From Planctomycetales bacterium (GTDB lineage: Bacteria > Planctomycetota > Planctomycetia > Planctomycetales > Planctomycetaceae): a DNA stretch of 8,684 bases. Of this stretch, positions 1 through 5,751 are shown piece by piece; the stretch's first letter is position 1, and each line of letters begins with the position of its first letter. The notes under the pieces are model-generated. The model ran no database searches, was not told where the DNA came from, and saw only the letters and a program-made list of their open reading frames with translations. Made by a program: the position numbers and the translations under genes. The stretch is from NCBI GenBank assembly GCA_020050375.1, contig JAGVKR010000506.1, positions 1 to 8,684 of the forward strand, in the 5' to 3' direction.

Positions 1-232
1 CACCGCCGCCACCACCCATGCCTCCCATCATTCCGCCGCCACCGCCCATGCCACCGCTGCCTCCGCCGCCACCCCCGCTGCACGAACCGCCGCCGCCAGC
101 AGGTCCACCTCCACCCGATTGGGCATTAGCCACGGCCGACGATAAGAGGATTGCGGCGACGGCGATGGTTGCCATCCCCGGCAGCCGCCTGATCCACGGA
201 CGATTGTGTTCCGAACGAATGCGTGTTTGCAT
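1..232 (-). CDS. Secreted Gly/Met-rich protein, 5' part only
   Basis: The reading frame opens at an ATG (complement of 230-232) and runs off the left edge of the window with no stop, so only about 77 residues are seen. The start is supported by a GGGAG ribosome-binding site 7 bases upstream. Residues 1-18 are a long positively charged n-region (several Arg, one Lys-free), followed by a hydrophobic core (about 19-34, MATIAVAAILLSSAVA) and an A-N-A-Q type signal peptidase I site near residue 38. After it the chain is almost wholly Gly with Met, Ser, Pro and one Cys, in runs such as GGMGGGGG and GGMMGG. I see no catalytic domain and cannot name a family; such low-complexity secreted proteins are common in planctomycetes. 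It could be a surface or matrix protein, or the Gly run could be a linker to a domain outside the window. The export call is fairly sure; the function is unknown. Confidence 0.72.
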   Translation of the reverse strand, partial: MQTRIRSEHNRPWIRRLPGMATIAVAAILLSSAVANAQSGGGGPAGGGGSCSGGGGGGSGGMGGGGGMMGGMGGGGG

Positions 233-558
233 CTGAAAACTCCCGTGCAAGTTGGTCGCTGTGACGTGCCCCAGGAGGGGAAACGCAATCGGAGCCGGAG
301 TCTCAACAGACGATTCGGGTTCTTTTCGATCTTTTTTTGGGAAAACGCCGCAATCGACGCCGGTTGGCGAGCACTCACCTTTCGTCATTTCGATTTTTGG
401 ATTTCCTTAGACATTTGAATTTCGGACATTTCCCGGAACACGGCAGCCGTCGCAGGGGATGACGAAGCCCGAAATTCAAATGTCTAGGGAAAGTCAAAAT
501 CACAAATCTCGAAAGGGTGGTGGCGACTCCCGCCGATCGAATCAACCCCTGAAATCGA
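233..558. other. Gene-free spacer between the kinase 3' end and the Gly-rich gene
   Basis: No convincing gene is visible on either strand. The right two-fifths is taken up by a long inverted repeat (380-514, listed separately). The rest (233-379) would be the leader and promoter region of the leftward Gly-rich gene. It holds a run of seven T at about 330-337 and a small CCCC-AGGA-GGGG hairpin near 270-281, but I find no good -35/-10 pair. Short open frames here have no ribosome-binding site or recognisable product. Confidence 0.6.
380..514. repeat. Long inverted repeat, about 135 bp, MITE-like or fossil element
   Basis: The inner arms 402-425 and 469-492 are reverse complements at 23 of 24 positions; the single difference (T407 against G488) would be a G-U wobble in RNA. 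Pairing continues outward in broken form (TTTCG at 380-384 pairs with CGAAA at 510-514, with ATTT and TTTTG blocks between), giving arms of about 46 bases around a 43-base loop (426-468). The heptamer GACATTT also recurs directly at 410-416 and 425-431. The wobble difference suggests either drift or selection for an RNA hairpin. It lies 45 bp past the kinase stop, so it may also act as a transcript end or RNA stabiliser, but there is no U-tract as in an intrinsic terminator. No flanking target duplication is evident. Confidence 0.8.
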
Positions 559-1851
559 TCACTTTGGACGTTTGTCACCCGAGAGACGGCGACGCCCGGA
601 ACGCCACGCGCGGCGGATAAGACCGGGCCGCGTGCTGGAAATCGGCTGGCCGTTGATGAATCGAAGCAGGTCTGCGGCGAGCGCTTCGGCGAAAGGATAG
701 CGGTCGCCGGGCTCGGGCGACATCGCATTGAGGATGATCGTTTCCAGCGCGCGGGGAAACTGGGGAATGATCTGCCGAGGTCGCGGAGGCGGCGATTTCA
801 GGATCAGCTCGACCAGCTTCCGTCGATCTTCGACGTCGAATGCCGGGCGGAGCGTACAGAGCTCGTAGAGCGTCGCTCCCAGGGCATAGACGTCGCTTCG
901 CGCGTCGCCGCTGCCGAACAACCGTTCGGGCGCCATGTAGCGTAAAGTGCCTGTGCCATGCTCGTCATTGCCGGCCAGGTCATCTTCGCGGCGGCGGCCG
1001 ATTCCGAAATCAGTCACGATCACGCGGCCACCCGACTCAAGCAGCAGGTTGGCCGGTTTGACGTCGTTGTGTCGCACGCCGCTCTCATGCGCGTGCCCCA
1101 GCGCGAGTGCCACCTGCTTGGCGATCTGGGCGAATTCCTTCCACGAATCGCGGCGCAGGTGCAACGATGCACTTTCTACGCCGGTTGAATTGGCGGGTGG
1201 GGAGGCGGCGACCGATTCGCCGCGTGAACGGCGGATCTCGTCGAAGAGCACCAACTCGCCCGTCTCGCGCAGGCCACGAATGATGCGGTCGAGGCTGATT
1301 CCCTCGATGAGCTGCATCGCGTAGTAACAGTAGCCTTCGTCCGTTCCGAAAGAATAGACCCGCACGATATTCGGGTGCCGCAGGCGAGCGATCGTCGCCG
1401 CCTCGCGCTGAAAGCGCTCTTTCCATTGGGCCATGTCAGCGGCGTAGCGCCAGGGGAGGAGCTTGACGGCGTCATGCCGGCCCGATTGCTGATGGACTGC
1501 CTCGAAGACGATCCCCATGCCGCCGCGCCCCAGCTCGCGAACGAACTGGTAGTCGCCCAGTTGCCGCACGGGAAACTCATCGGGCACATTCCGGCGGAGG
1601 CATTCGACCTCTTTGTCGACCTTCCAGCGCTCCAGCGACTCGATCAGCGGGAACAACTCGCGGATCTGCTCGGCCCAGTCGCGATAACGCAAAGCGTAGT
1701 CTTCAATGGAAGGACGCTCACCGCGGCGGACCGAGTCGGCGAAGCGACTGACCAGAATCTCGAGAGGAACGCGGGCCCGAAACCGCTCGGCGTCGCTTGG
1801 GACGGGCAACCCTTCGAGGCTGGCTTCGGAGGACTCATGGGGCTCGCTCAT
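559..1851 (-). CDS. Hanks-type Ser/Thr protein kinase, soluble, non-RD
   Basis: A 430-residue protein. Residues 1-99 are a charged helical N-terminal segment (with RPSIEDYALRYRDWAEQIRE, usual before planctomycete kinase domains). The kinase domain spans about 100-400: Gly-loop GRGGMG at 108-113, ATP-anchoring Lys K130 (DAVK), helix-C Glu E150, catalytic loop H261-N262-D263-V-K265-P-A-N268, metal-binding D281-F-G283, GTLRYMAPE ending at E309, D320 (SDVYALG) and the late Arg R384. The HRD arginine is Asn (HND), so this is a non-RD kinase. A loop of about 40 residues (200-238) sits between hinge and helix E. Related planctomycete kinases continue past the equivalent of residue 415 into a membrane helix and a sensor domain; here the chain ends after a basic tail (RRAWRSGRRRLSGDKRPK), with no membrane segment. 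It overlaps the upstream sigma gene by ATGA, so the two are translationally coupled. Expected to phosphorylate protein Ser/Thr in the cytoplasm, with the sigma factor a plausible target (inference). Confidence 0.93.
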   Translation of the reverse strand: MSEPHESSEASLEGLPVPSDAERFRARVPLEILVSRFADSVRRGERPSIEDYALRYRDWAEQIRELFPLIESLERWKVDKEVECLRRNVPDEFPVRQLGDYQFVRELGRGGMGIVFEAVHQQSGRHDAVKLLPWRYAADMAQWKERFQREAATIARLRHPNIVRVYSFGTDEGYCYYAMQLIEGISLDRIIRGLRETGELVLFDEIRRSRGESVAASPPANSTGVESASLHLRRDSWKEFAQIAKQVALALGHAHESGVRHNDVKPANLLLESGGRVIVTDFGIGRRREDDLAGNDEHGTGTLRYMAPERLFGSGDARSDVYALGATLYELCTLRPAFDVEDRRKLVELILKSPPPRPRQIIPQFPRALETIILNAMSPEPGDRYPFAEALAADLLRFINGQPISSTRPGLIRRAWRSGRRRLSGDKRPK

Positions 1852-2543
1852 GATGGCCGATCGAGAAACCCGGGCAGAACCTCCAACACCTGCTTGAGCC
1901 GCCCGAGGGCCCGGATGTAACGGCCGCTGGCGGCCTGCTCGGACATGTTCAGAACCCGGGCCGTTTCGCTGTTGCTCAGCTCCTCGAAATGCCGCAGCGC
2001 AAGAACTTCGCGATCGATGTCGTTCATCCCTTCAAGCGCCACGTCGAGTTGCCGGGCCAGTTCGACCCGGTTGTAGGCGCTGCTGGGCGAGGTGAGGTGG
2101 CCCATGAGGTGAAACGCCATTGACGACGAGGTCGATTCGGATTGCCAGCCTCCGTTGATCGAAACGTCGCGCGTCGCCGAGCGTTTTTCGGCCCCCAAAT
2201 GCCGCCGATGCAGGTCGACGAGAGTCTGGTTGACGATCATCCGAAACCAGATGAAGGGGGAATGCGAGGCGTCACGTGGAAAATAGCTGATTCGATCGAC
2301 GGCCATCAGCCAGGCGTCCTGCAGAACGTCGTCGGCATCGATCCGCCCCTGCAGGCGAGGGTGCAATCGAAAATTGACCATCCGCCACAGGCGCGGCCGA
2401 TAGTGGGCGAATAGCTGGGCGAGGGCTTCGCGATCCCCGTGCAGGGCCCCGTTCACGTGCTCCGAGACATCGACCGAACGATCGTCGTCATATCGGTCAC
2501 TGGGCAATGAATCTGAGGCAGAATCGCCATTCGGGCTGGTCAT
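1848..2543 (-). CDS. ECF-type RNA polymerase sigma-70 factor (planctomycete type)
   Basis: A 231-residue sigma factor with regions 2 and 4 only. An acidic, Ser-rich N-terminal extension (1-30) precedes region 2 (about 38-112), which contains HPRLQGRIDADDVLQDAWL at 61-79, the core-binding and -10-recognition helix typical of ECF sigma factors. A linker (about 115-160, Ser-rich) leads to region 4 (about 165-222), with MNDIDREVLALRHFEELS at 173-190 followed by the helix-turn-helix NSETARVLNMSEQAASGRYIRA. There is no C-terminal extension and no anti-sigma gene; instead the stop overlaps the kinase start (ATGA, 1848-1851). ECF genes coupled to Ser/Thr kinases recur in planctomycetes, and in Vibrio the kinase PknT activates the sigma factor EcfP by phosphorylation, so regulation by phosphorylation is likely (inference). 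The start lacks a clear Shine-Dalgarno sequence, and a TATAAT box ends only 9 bases before it. Confidence 0.93.
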   Translation of the reverse strand: MTSPNGDSASDSLPSDRYDDDRSVDVSEHVNGALHGDREALAQLFAHYRPRLWRMVNFRLHPRLQGRIDADDVLQDAWLMAVDRISYFPRDASHSPFIWFRMIVNQTLVDLHRRHLGAEKRSATRDVSINGGWQSESTSSSMAFHLMGHLTSPSSAYNRVELARQLDVALEGMNDIDREVLALRHFEELSNSETARVLNMSEQAASGRYIRALGRLKQVLEVLPGFLDRPS

Positions 2544-2552
2544 AACGATTCA

Positions 2553-2558
2553 ATTATA
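2553..2558 (-). promoter_or_regulatory. Possible -10 box of the sigma-kinase operon
   Basis: The minus strand reads a perfect TATAAT ending 9 bases before the sigma-factor ATG. Transcription would then start within 2 or 3 bases of the ATG, giving a leaderless or near-leaderless message, which fits the missing Shine-Dalgarno sequence. No matching -35 is seen 16-18 bases upstream (aagagc there), and an AT-rich hexamer can arise by chance, so this is tentative. Confidence 0.35.
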
Positions 2559-2579
2559 TCCTCGGGCTGGCAGATGCTC

Positions 2580-2607
2580 TTGCCTGAAATCGAAGATTTC
2601 CCATAAA
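2580..2607 (+). promoter_or_regulatory. Possible promoter of the lipoprotein gene with a dyad in its spacer
   Basis: TTGCCT (2580-2585) and CATAAA (2602-2607) are separated by 16 bases, each matching the sigma-70 consensus at 4 of 6 positions. The spacer is almost filled by a perfect dyad, GAAATC-GAA-GATTTC (2586-2600), which would suit a repressor or activator site. A transcript from here would carry a leader of about 105 bases holding a GC-rich hairpin, GGCCCG (2612-2617) with CGGGCC (2624-2629). The promoter match is weak. Confidence 0.28.
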
Positions 2608-2719
2608 AACAGGCCCGCCCGACCGGGCCAACCGGACGGGTTGCGCCAACCCCGACAAGGATCAAAGCGGGGAAGGACCGTGGGGCCGGTTTCCAGCACC
2701 TCTCAACGGATGGAGAGCC

Positions 2720-4069
2720 ATGATCGCCATGCTGCTGCGTCGAAATCTGTGGTCGGCTGTCGCTGTCTGCGTCATTGCCTTCGCCGGCGCACTGACGGGG
2801 TGCAACAAATCGGACACAGGCACGTCCGCCGGGACGGCGCTTCCCACCGCCTCGATCGGCACTCCGACCGACGACGATGATCCCGAGGAACCCGACGATC
2901 CCGCAGACGCCAACGCCGCCAGGATCGAACTCAAGGAAGGGAGCCCCGAATGGCTGATTCGAGAAGCGATGAAGCTGCGAATCGAAGCCCCACCGAAAAC
3001 CGATGATCTCGAAACGCTGAAGGCGCATCGCAAGGAGCGCAACGAAAAGATCATCAAGTATTGCCAGCAGGCGATCGCGCAAGTCCATGAAAACCCGGAA
3101 AAAGAGCGGTTGTTCAGCTCGGCCGTCCACAATATGGTCGAAGCGCGTCTGCAACTGGCTCTGGCCGGAGACCGCGACAACATCGATGCGCTCTATGAAG
3201 ATGCCGCCGCGCTGTTCAAACGCGATCCCAAATCGTCCGCGGCCGCCGACGCGACACACACCCTCGTCAATCTCGCGTACAGCATGGCCAAGGCCGGAAC
3301 GGGGAGCAATCCGCAGTGGCTGGGCGAATTCGCCCGCCAGGCGGCCCACTTCGCCGGAAACTTTCCGGCCGAAGAACGCCGATCGCTGCCGCTCCTCTTC
3401 ACCGCAGCGCGAAGCTGCGAGTTGGCCGGGATGACCAAAGAAGCGGTCGATGGCTACACGCTGATTCAGCAACAGTTTCCGCAGAGCCAGTACGGCGGCC
3501 GCGTCGCAGGGATTCTGCGGCGGCTCAAACTCCCCGGAAATCCGCCCCAATTGTCGGGGCCAACGTTCGACGACGAGCAGGTCCAGCTCGACGACCTGCT
3601 GGGCAAGCCGGTGCTGGTCGTGTTCTGGTCGAGCGCGGCCAAGACGTTCGTCGACGGCCTGCCGACGATTTTGGAAGTCACGCGAAACCACTCCGGGCAG
3701 GGGCTGAAGGTGATCGGCGTGACGGTCGATCCGGACGCCACCGCCGTCAGCCAGTTCGCGGTCGAGCATCGCATCCCCTGGCCGCAGATCTGCTTCAAGG
3801 AATCGGGTAAGCAGGGATGGAACAATCCGATCGTGACCTATTACGGAATCATGGAAGTCCCCGCGCTGTGGCTGATCGACCAGAGCGGCATCGTGGTGAG
3901 CACGTCGGTCACGATCGAAACGCTCGACCGCGAGATCCAGAAGCTGATGTCGGCTGGCGCCGGTTCGTCAGAAGCCAGCGGCGAAGGAGCGGTGAAGCCC
4001 GCTTCGGGTATCAGTTCCGACCGCCCGAAGAAAGCCGTGAAGAAGCCGGCGCCGAAGGAAGAAGAATAG
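2720..4069 (+). CDS. Lipoprotein with helical repeats and a cysteine-less TlpA/thioredoxin-like domain
   Basis: A 449-residue envelope lipoprotein. Residues 4-27 form a signal sequence ending in the lipobox L-T-G-C with the lipidated Cys at 28. An acidic, disordered linker follows (about 30-66, with DDDDPEEPDD). Residues 75-270 are helical and TPR-like, ending in FPQSQYGGRVAGILRRLKLPG, the usual lead into the TlpA domain of planctomycete relatives. The thioredoxin-like domain (about 275-411) keeps the beta strand LVVFW (299-303), VIGVTVD (331-337), the cis-proline V380-P381 and the strand ALWLIDQSG. Where relatives have W-C-x-x-C this protein has A306-A307-K308-T309-F310, so both redox cysteines are gone and thiol chemistry is not expected. 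The tail (412-449) is Ser/Gly then Lys/Pro/Glu-rich. Start: GGAG is 4 bases before the first ATG; a second ATG at 2729 is also possible and leaves the lipobox intact. Likely a binding or scaffold protein at the membrane (inference). Confidence 0.88.
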   Translation: MIAMLLRRNLWSAVAVCVIAFAGALTGCNKSDTGTSAGTALPTASIGTPTDDDDPEEPDDPADANAARIELKEGSPEWLIREAMKLRIEAPPKTDDLETLKAHRKERNEKIIKYCQQAIAQVHENPEKERLFSSAVHNMVEARLQLALAGDRDNIDALYEDAAALFKRDPKSSAAADATHTLVNLAYSMAKAGTGSNPQWLGEFARQAAHFAGNFPAEERRSLPLLFTAARSCELAGMTKEAVDGYTLIQQQFPQSQYGGRVAGILRRLKLPGNPPQLSGPTFDDEQVQLDDLLGKPVLVVFWSSAAKTFVDGLPTILEVTRNHSGQGLKVIGVTVDPDATAVSQFAVEHRIPWPQICFKESGKQGWNNPIVTYYGIMEVPALWLIDQSGIVVSTSVTIETLDREIQKLMSAGAGSSEASGEGAVKPASGISSDRPKKAVKKPAPKEEE

Positions 4070-4103
4070 TCGTCGGCGACTCGAACGCTTCCCGGCGAAC
4101 CCT

Positions 4104-4150
4104 CGTTCCCACGCTCCGCGTGGGAACGCCCGTCCCGACGCTCTGCGTCG
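4104..4150. repeat. REP-like double hairpin
   Basis: Two adjacent hairpins of the same design. The first pairs CGTTCCCACGC (4104-4114) with GCGTGGGAACG (4118-4128) around a TCC loop, an 11-bp perfect stem. The second pairs CGACGC (4136-4141) with GCGTCG (4145-4150) around TCT. From general knowledge, 'GTTCCCACGCTCCGCGTGGGAAC' style units followed by a 'GACGCTCTGCGTC' unit are dispersed in many bacterial genomes, as REP elements mobilised by RAYT-type transposases are; only one copy lies in this window. It starts 35 bp after the lipoprotein stop and could also protect or end that transcript. No U-tract follows. Confidence 0.72.
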
Positions 4151-4281
4151 CACCAACGAAAGCGTGCAAAGAATCTGGACGCTGTGGGTCTCTTTTCGCG
4201 CGCCAATCCTGTCATTCGTTCGGGGTAACTGCGAAGGCGAGACGCATGGCATGGTTTGCTTAGATTTGATGAAGTAACGCC

Positions 4282-4496
4282 GGGTGCCGATGTCAAAGCG
4301 GCGCCGTAGATCACGGGTCGCAGCGTGCAAGCCCTTCGTGGGACGAAGGCCCAACCGGAACCAATCCGCGAGCGTGGCCCCGTCGCCAGTTGCGGGGCCA
4401 CGCTCGCGGATTGTGCCGGCCAGCCGCCGACTTGGATCGATTCAACGGACTGCCTTTGACGCGGACAATGGATTTGTCGCTTTGACCCCGGCACCC
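4282..4496. mobile_element. MITE-like non-coding element, about 215 bp
   Basis: The ends are inverted repeats: GGGTGCCGATGTCAAAGCG at 4282-4300 matches the complement of 4478-4496 at 17 of 19 positions (the AT at 4290-4291 is GG in the other arm). Near the centre is a perfect 20-bp stem, 4362-4381 with 4394-4413, around a 12-base loop (4382-4393). Just left of it is a smaller hairpin, CCTTCGT-GGG-ACGAAGG (4333-4349). A partial extra copy of the right end motif (CTTTGACGCGG) lies at about 4455-4464. There is no transposase and no protein frame of note, and no obvious target-site duplication at the edges. The terminal repeats plus absence of coding are what I use to call it MITE-like. Alternatives are a structured RNA or an attachment-like site. 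Confidence 0.55.
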
Positions 4497-4676
4497 AACA
4501 ATCGTCTCCGACGGAGTGTGCCGTGCGCCTGCGAAGACGCCTGCGTCGCGATAAAGCTGGCAGGAACTCCAGCGGCTTGCTATCGTCCGAGGGTTGTCAG
4601 TTCACTGTGAAGAATGGAATTACGAACACCTGCTGCCGCGCTCTCAAGCGGCAAGACGCAACCAAAAGGAGCGACC

Positions 4677-5246
4677 ATGAAGCGCGTGCTGATCGTCACC
4701 ATCGCATCCCTCATCGGAACAATGGCCCTCCTCGCCGGCGCCCCATCGGGAAAGGCAGAGGAAGAAAAGAAAGAGAAGCTGCCGCAAGTGCTGTTGAAGA
4801 CGAACAAGGGGGACATCCTGCTGGAGCTCTACGAGGACGAGGCTCCCAACACGGTCGCCAACTTCGTCAATCTGGTGGAGAAAAAGTTCTACGACGGATT
4901 GAAATTCCATCGCGTGATTGCCGGCTTCATGGCCCAGGGGGGTGACCCGGAAGGAAAGGGAATCGGCGGGCCGGGTTATCGGATCAAATGCGAATGCACG
5001 CGGAAAGACCACCGGAAGCACGACCGCGGCGTGATCAGCATGGCTCACGCGGGGAAGGACACCGGAGGCTCGCAGTTTTACATCACCTTCGGAAAGACCC
5101 CGCACCTGGACGGCAAGCACACCGTCTTCGGACACGTGATCAAAGGGATGGACGTTGTCGATAAGCTGAAACAAGGGGACGTCATCGAGAAAGCGACCGT
5201 CGAGCAAAAGCGCGATCACGAGTACAAACCCGAGACTCTCAAGTAA
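4677..5246 (+). CDS. Secreted cyclophilin-type peptidyl-prolyl cis-trans isomerase
   Basis: A 189-residue single-domain cyclophilin, catalysing cis-trans isomerisation of Xaa-Pro bonds, here probably outside the cytoplasm. Residues 1-27 are a signal peptide ([21 protein letters not shown], cleavage likely after GKA at 27), then a Lys/Glu-rich linker (28-35) and the cyclophilin fold (36-189). Catalytic-site residues are visible: F78-H-R79 (the catalytic Arg), F84-M85-A-Q87-GGDP, GGPGY (97-101), GVISMAHAG (118-126), GGSQFYITF (130-138) and the [12 protein letters not shown] segment (141-152). The tryptophan used for cyclosporin binding in human cyclophilin A is His143, as expected of a bacterial, cyclosporin-insensitive form. 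I chose ATG 4677 because AAGGAG lies 5 bases before it and the signal peptide starts there; an in-frame ATG at 4614 would add 21 residues of no signal character. It converges on and overlaps the protease gene by 8 bp. Confidence 0.95.
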   Translation: MKRVLIVTIASLIGTMALLAGAPSGKAEEEKKEKLPQVLLKTNKGDILLELYEDEAPNTVANFVNLVEKKFYDGLKFHRVIAGFMAQGGDPEGKGIGGPGYRIKCECTRKDHRKHDRGVISMAHAGKDTGGSQFYITFGKTPHLDGKHTVFGHVIKGMDVVDKLKQGDVIEKATVEQKRDHEYKPETLK

Positions 5247-5637
5247 TTTTTGGCAGACACCTCTCGCTGCTCGCCGCCGGAAGGGGACCGGCGGCGACAA
5301 GTTTCTTGAGACGGGGATCGACCCGAAGATTCAATCCCTCCAGCGTTCGGGCGCCCAGGAGCGAGAGATCGCCCGGCTCGCCGAAGACAACCTCGTCGAT
5401 CGTGAAATGCTTGTCGACGCGCAGAATTGCGAAGCCGACCGATCGTGTGATCTGCTGACCGTTCGCCATGACGAACGCGGTGTCTTTCTTTTCACGCTGC
5501 ACGCCGATCTTTTCCAGTGTCGCGGCGGGAACCCAGGTGTATTCGCTCCCCGTATCGACGAGCAGCTTGGGGACGATCGCCCCTTTCTTGCGATCGACGG
5601 TGTTCTCGATCCGGCAGCGTACGTGAAACGTGCCCAT
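5239..5637 (-). CDS. Small retropepsin-like (clan AA) aspartic protease
   Basis: A 132-residue protein with the single-lobe aspartic protease pattern. The catalytic motif is L26-V-D28-T29-G30-S31 within [23 protein letters not shown] flap-like segment follows ([14 protein letters not shown], 55-68), then [31 protein letters not shown] (83-113), where LLGA is the hydrophobic-Gly strand that closes the active site. This matches the small bacterial/archaeal clan AA proteases (AF_0612-like), which act as dimers because each chain supplies one Asp. There is no signal peptide or membrane segment, so it should be cytoplasmic. The upstream gene is the DUF2442 gene on the same strand, 114 bp away, and co-transcription is possible. 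The start has only a weak GAG about 10 bases upstream. The 3' end overlaps the cyclophilin stop by 8 bp and its C-terminal codons form a 10-bp hairpin (5271-5297). Substrate is unknown. Confidence 0.85.
   Translation of the reverse strand: MGTFHVRCRIENTVDRKKGAIVPKLLVDTGSEYTWVPAATLEKIGVQREKKDTAFVMANGQQITRSVGFAILRVDKHFTIDEVVFGEPGDLSLLGARTLEGLNLRVDPRLKKLVAAGPLPAASSERCLPKIT
5271..5297. repeat. GC-rich hairpin between convergent gene ends
   Basis: TCGCCGCCGG (5271-5280) pairs perfectly with CCGGCGGCGA (5288-5297) around the loop AAGGGGA. It begins 25 bp after the cyclophilin stop and lies inside the last codons of the leftward protease gene. No T-run follows in either direction, so it is not a textbook intrinsic terminator, but it could end or stabilise the cyclophilin message. 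Confidence 0.5.
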
Positions 5638-5751
5638 GGGTTCGAATCTCGCATCATGTAACTGCTGGAGTGCGCCTCGCGCTCAATCGGGACATTCCAG
5701 CGCAATTCAATTCACTTTGACAAATGGCGCGCCGACGACGCTGGGCCAGGT

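Larger units (their letters stand above)
4070..4676. other. Repeat-rich, gene-free spacer between lipoprotein and cyclophilin genes
   Basis: About 600 bp with no credible gene on either strand. It contains a REP-like double hairpin (4104-4150), an unremarkable stretch (4151-4281), a MITE-like element (4282-4496) and then the leader of the cyclophilin gene (4497-4676). The leader holds small dyads (GACGC-CT-GCGTC at 4536-4547) and the ribosome-binding site AAGGAG at 4666-4671. I see no clear sigma-70 promoter, and frames that cross the region have no ribosome-binding site or family resemblance. Confidence 0.6.

Noticed and set aside
18..236. Poly-proline open frame on the plus strand
   Set aside because: It is the reverse reading of the Gly-rich codons of the minus-strand secreted protein, which has a signal peptide and ribosome-binding site.
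375..728. 117-residue minus-strand open frame overlapping the kinase end and the inverted repeat
   Set aside because: It is out of frame with the kinase and does not look like a membrane or sensor domain, so I do not take it as a frameshifted kinase tail.
1375..1920. 181-residue open frame on the plus strand opposite the kinase
   Set aside because: The kinase motifs are unambiguous on the minus strand; the plus frame has no recognisable domain.
2540..3769. 409-residue open frame on the minus strand opposite the lipoprotein gene
   Set aside because: It lies antisense to a well-supported lipoprotein, has no ribosome-binding site or family resemblance, and its Arg/Gly/Asp-rich make-up is typical of a reverse-strand shadow in GC-rich coding DNA.
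4104..4496. CRISPR array as an explanation for the repeats in this spacer
   Set aside because: The repeats are inverted, not regularly spaced direct repeats, and there are no spacers of even length or cas genes.
4614..4676. Upstream ATG extending the cyclophilin by 21 residues
   Set aside because: The signal peptide starts at the ATG at 4677 and AAGGAG is correctly spaced for that start only.
5635..5660. GGTTCGAATC resembling a tRNA T-loop
   Set aside because: The flanking bases do not pair into a T-stem and there is no acceptor, D or anticodon arm around it.
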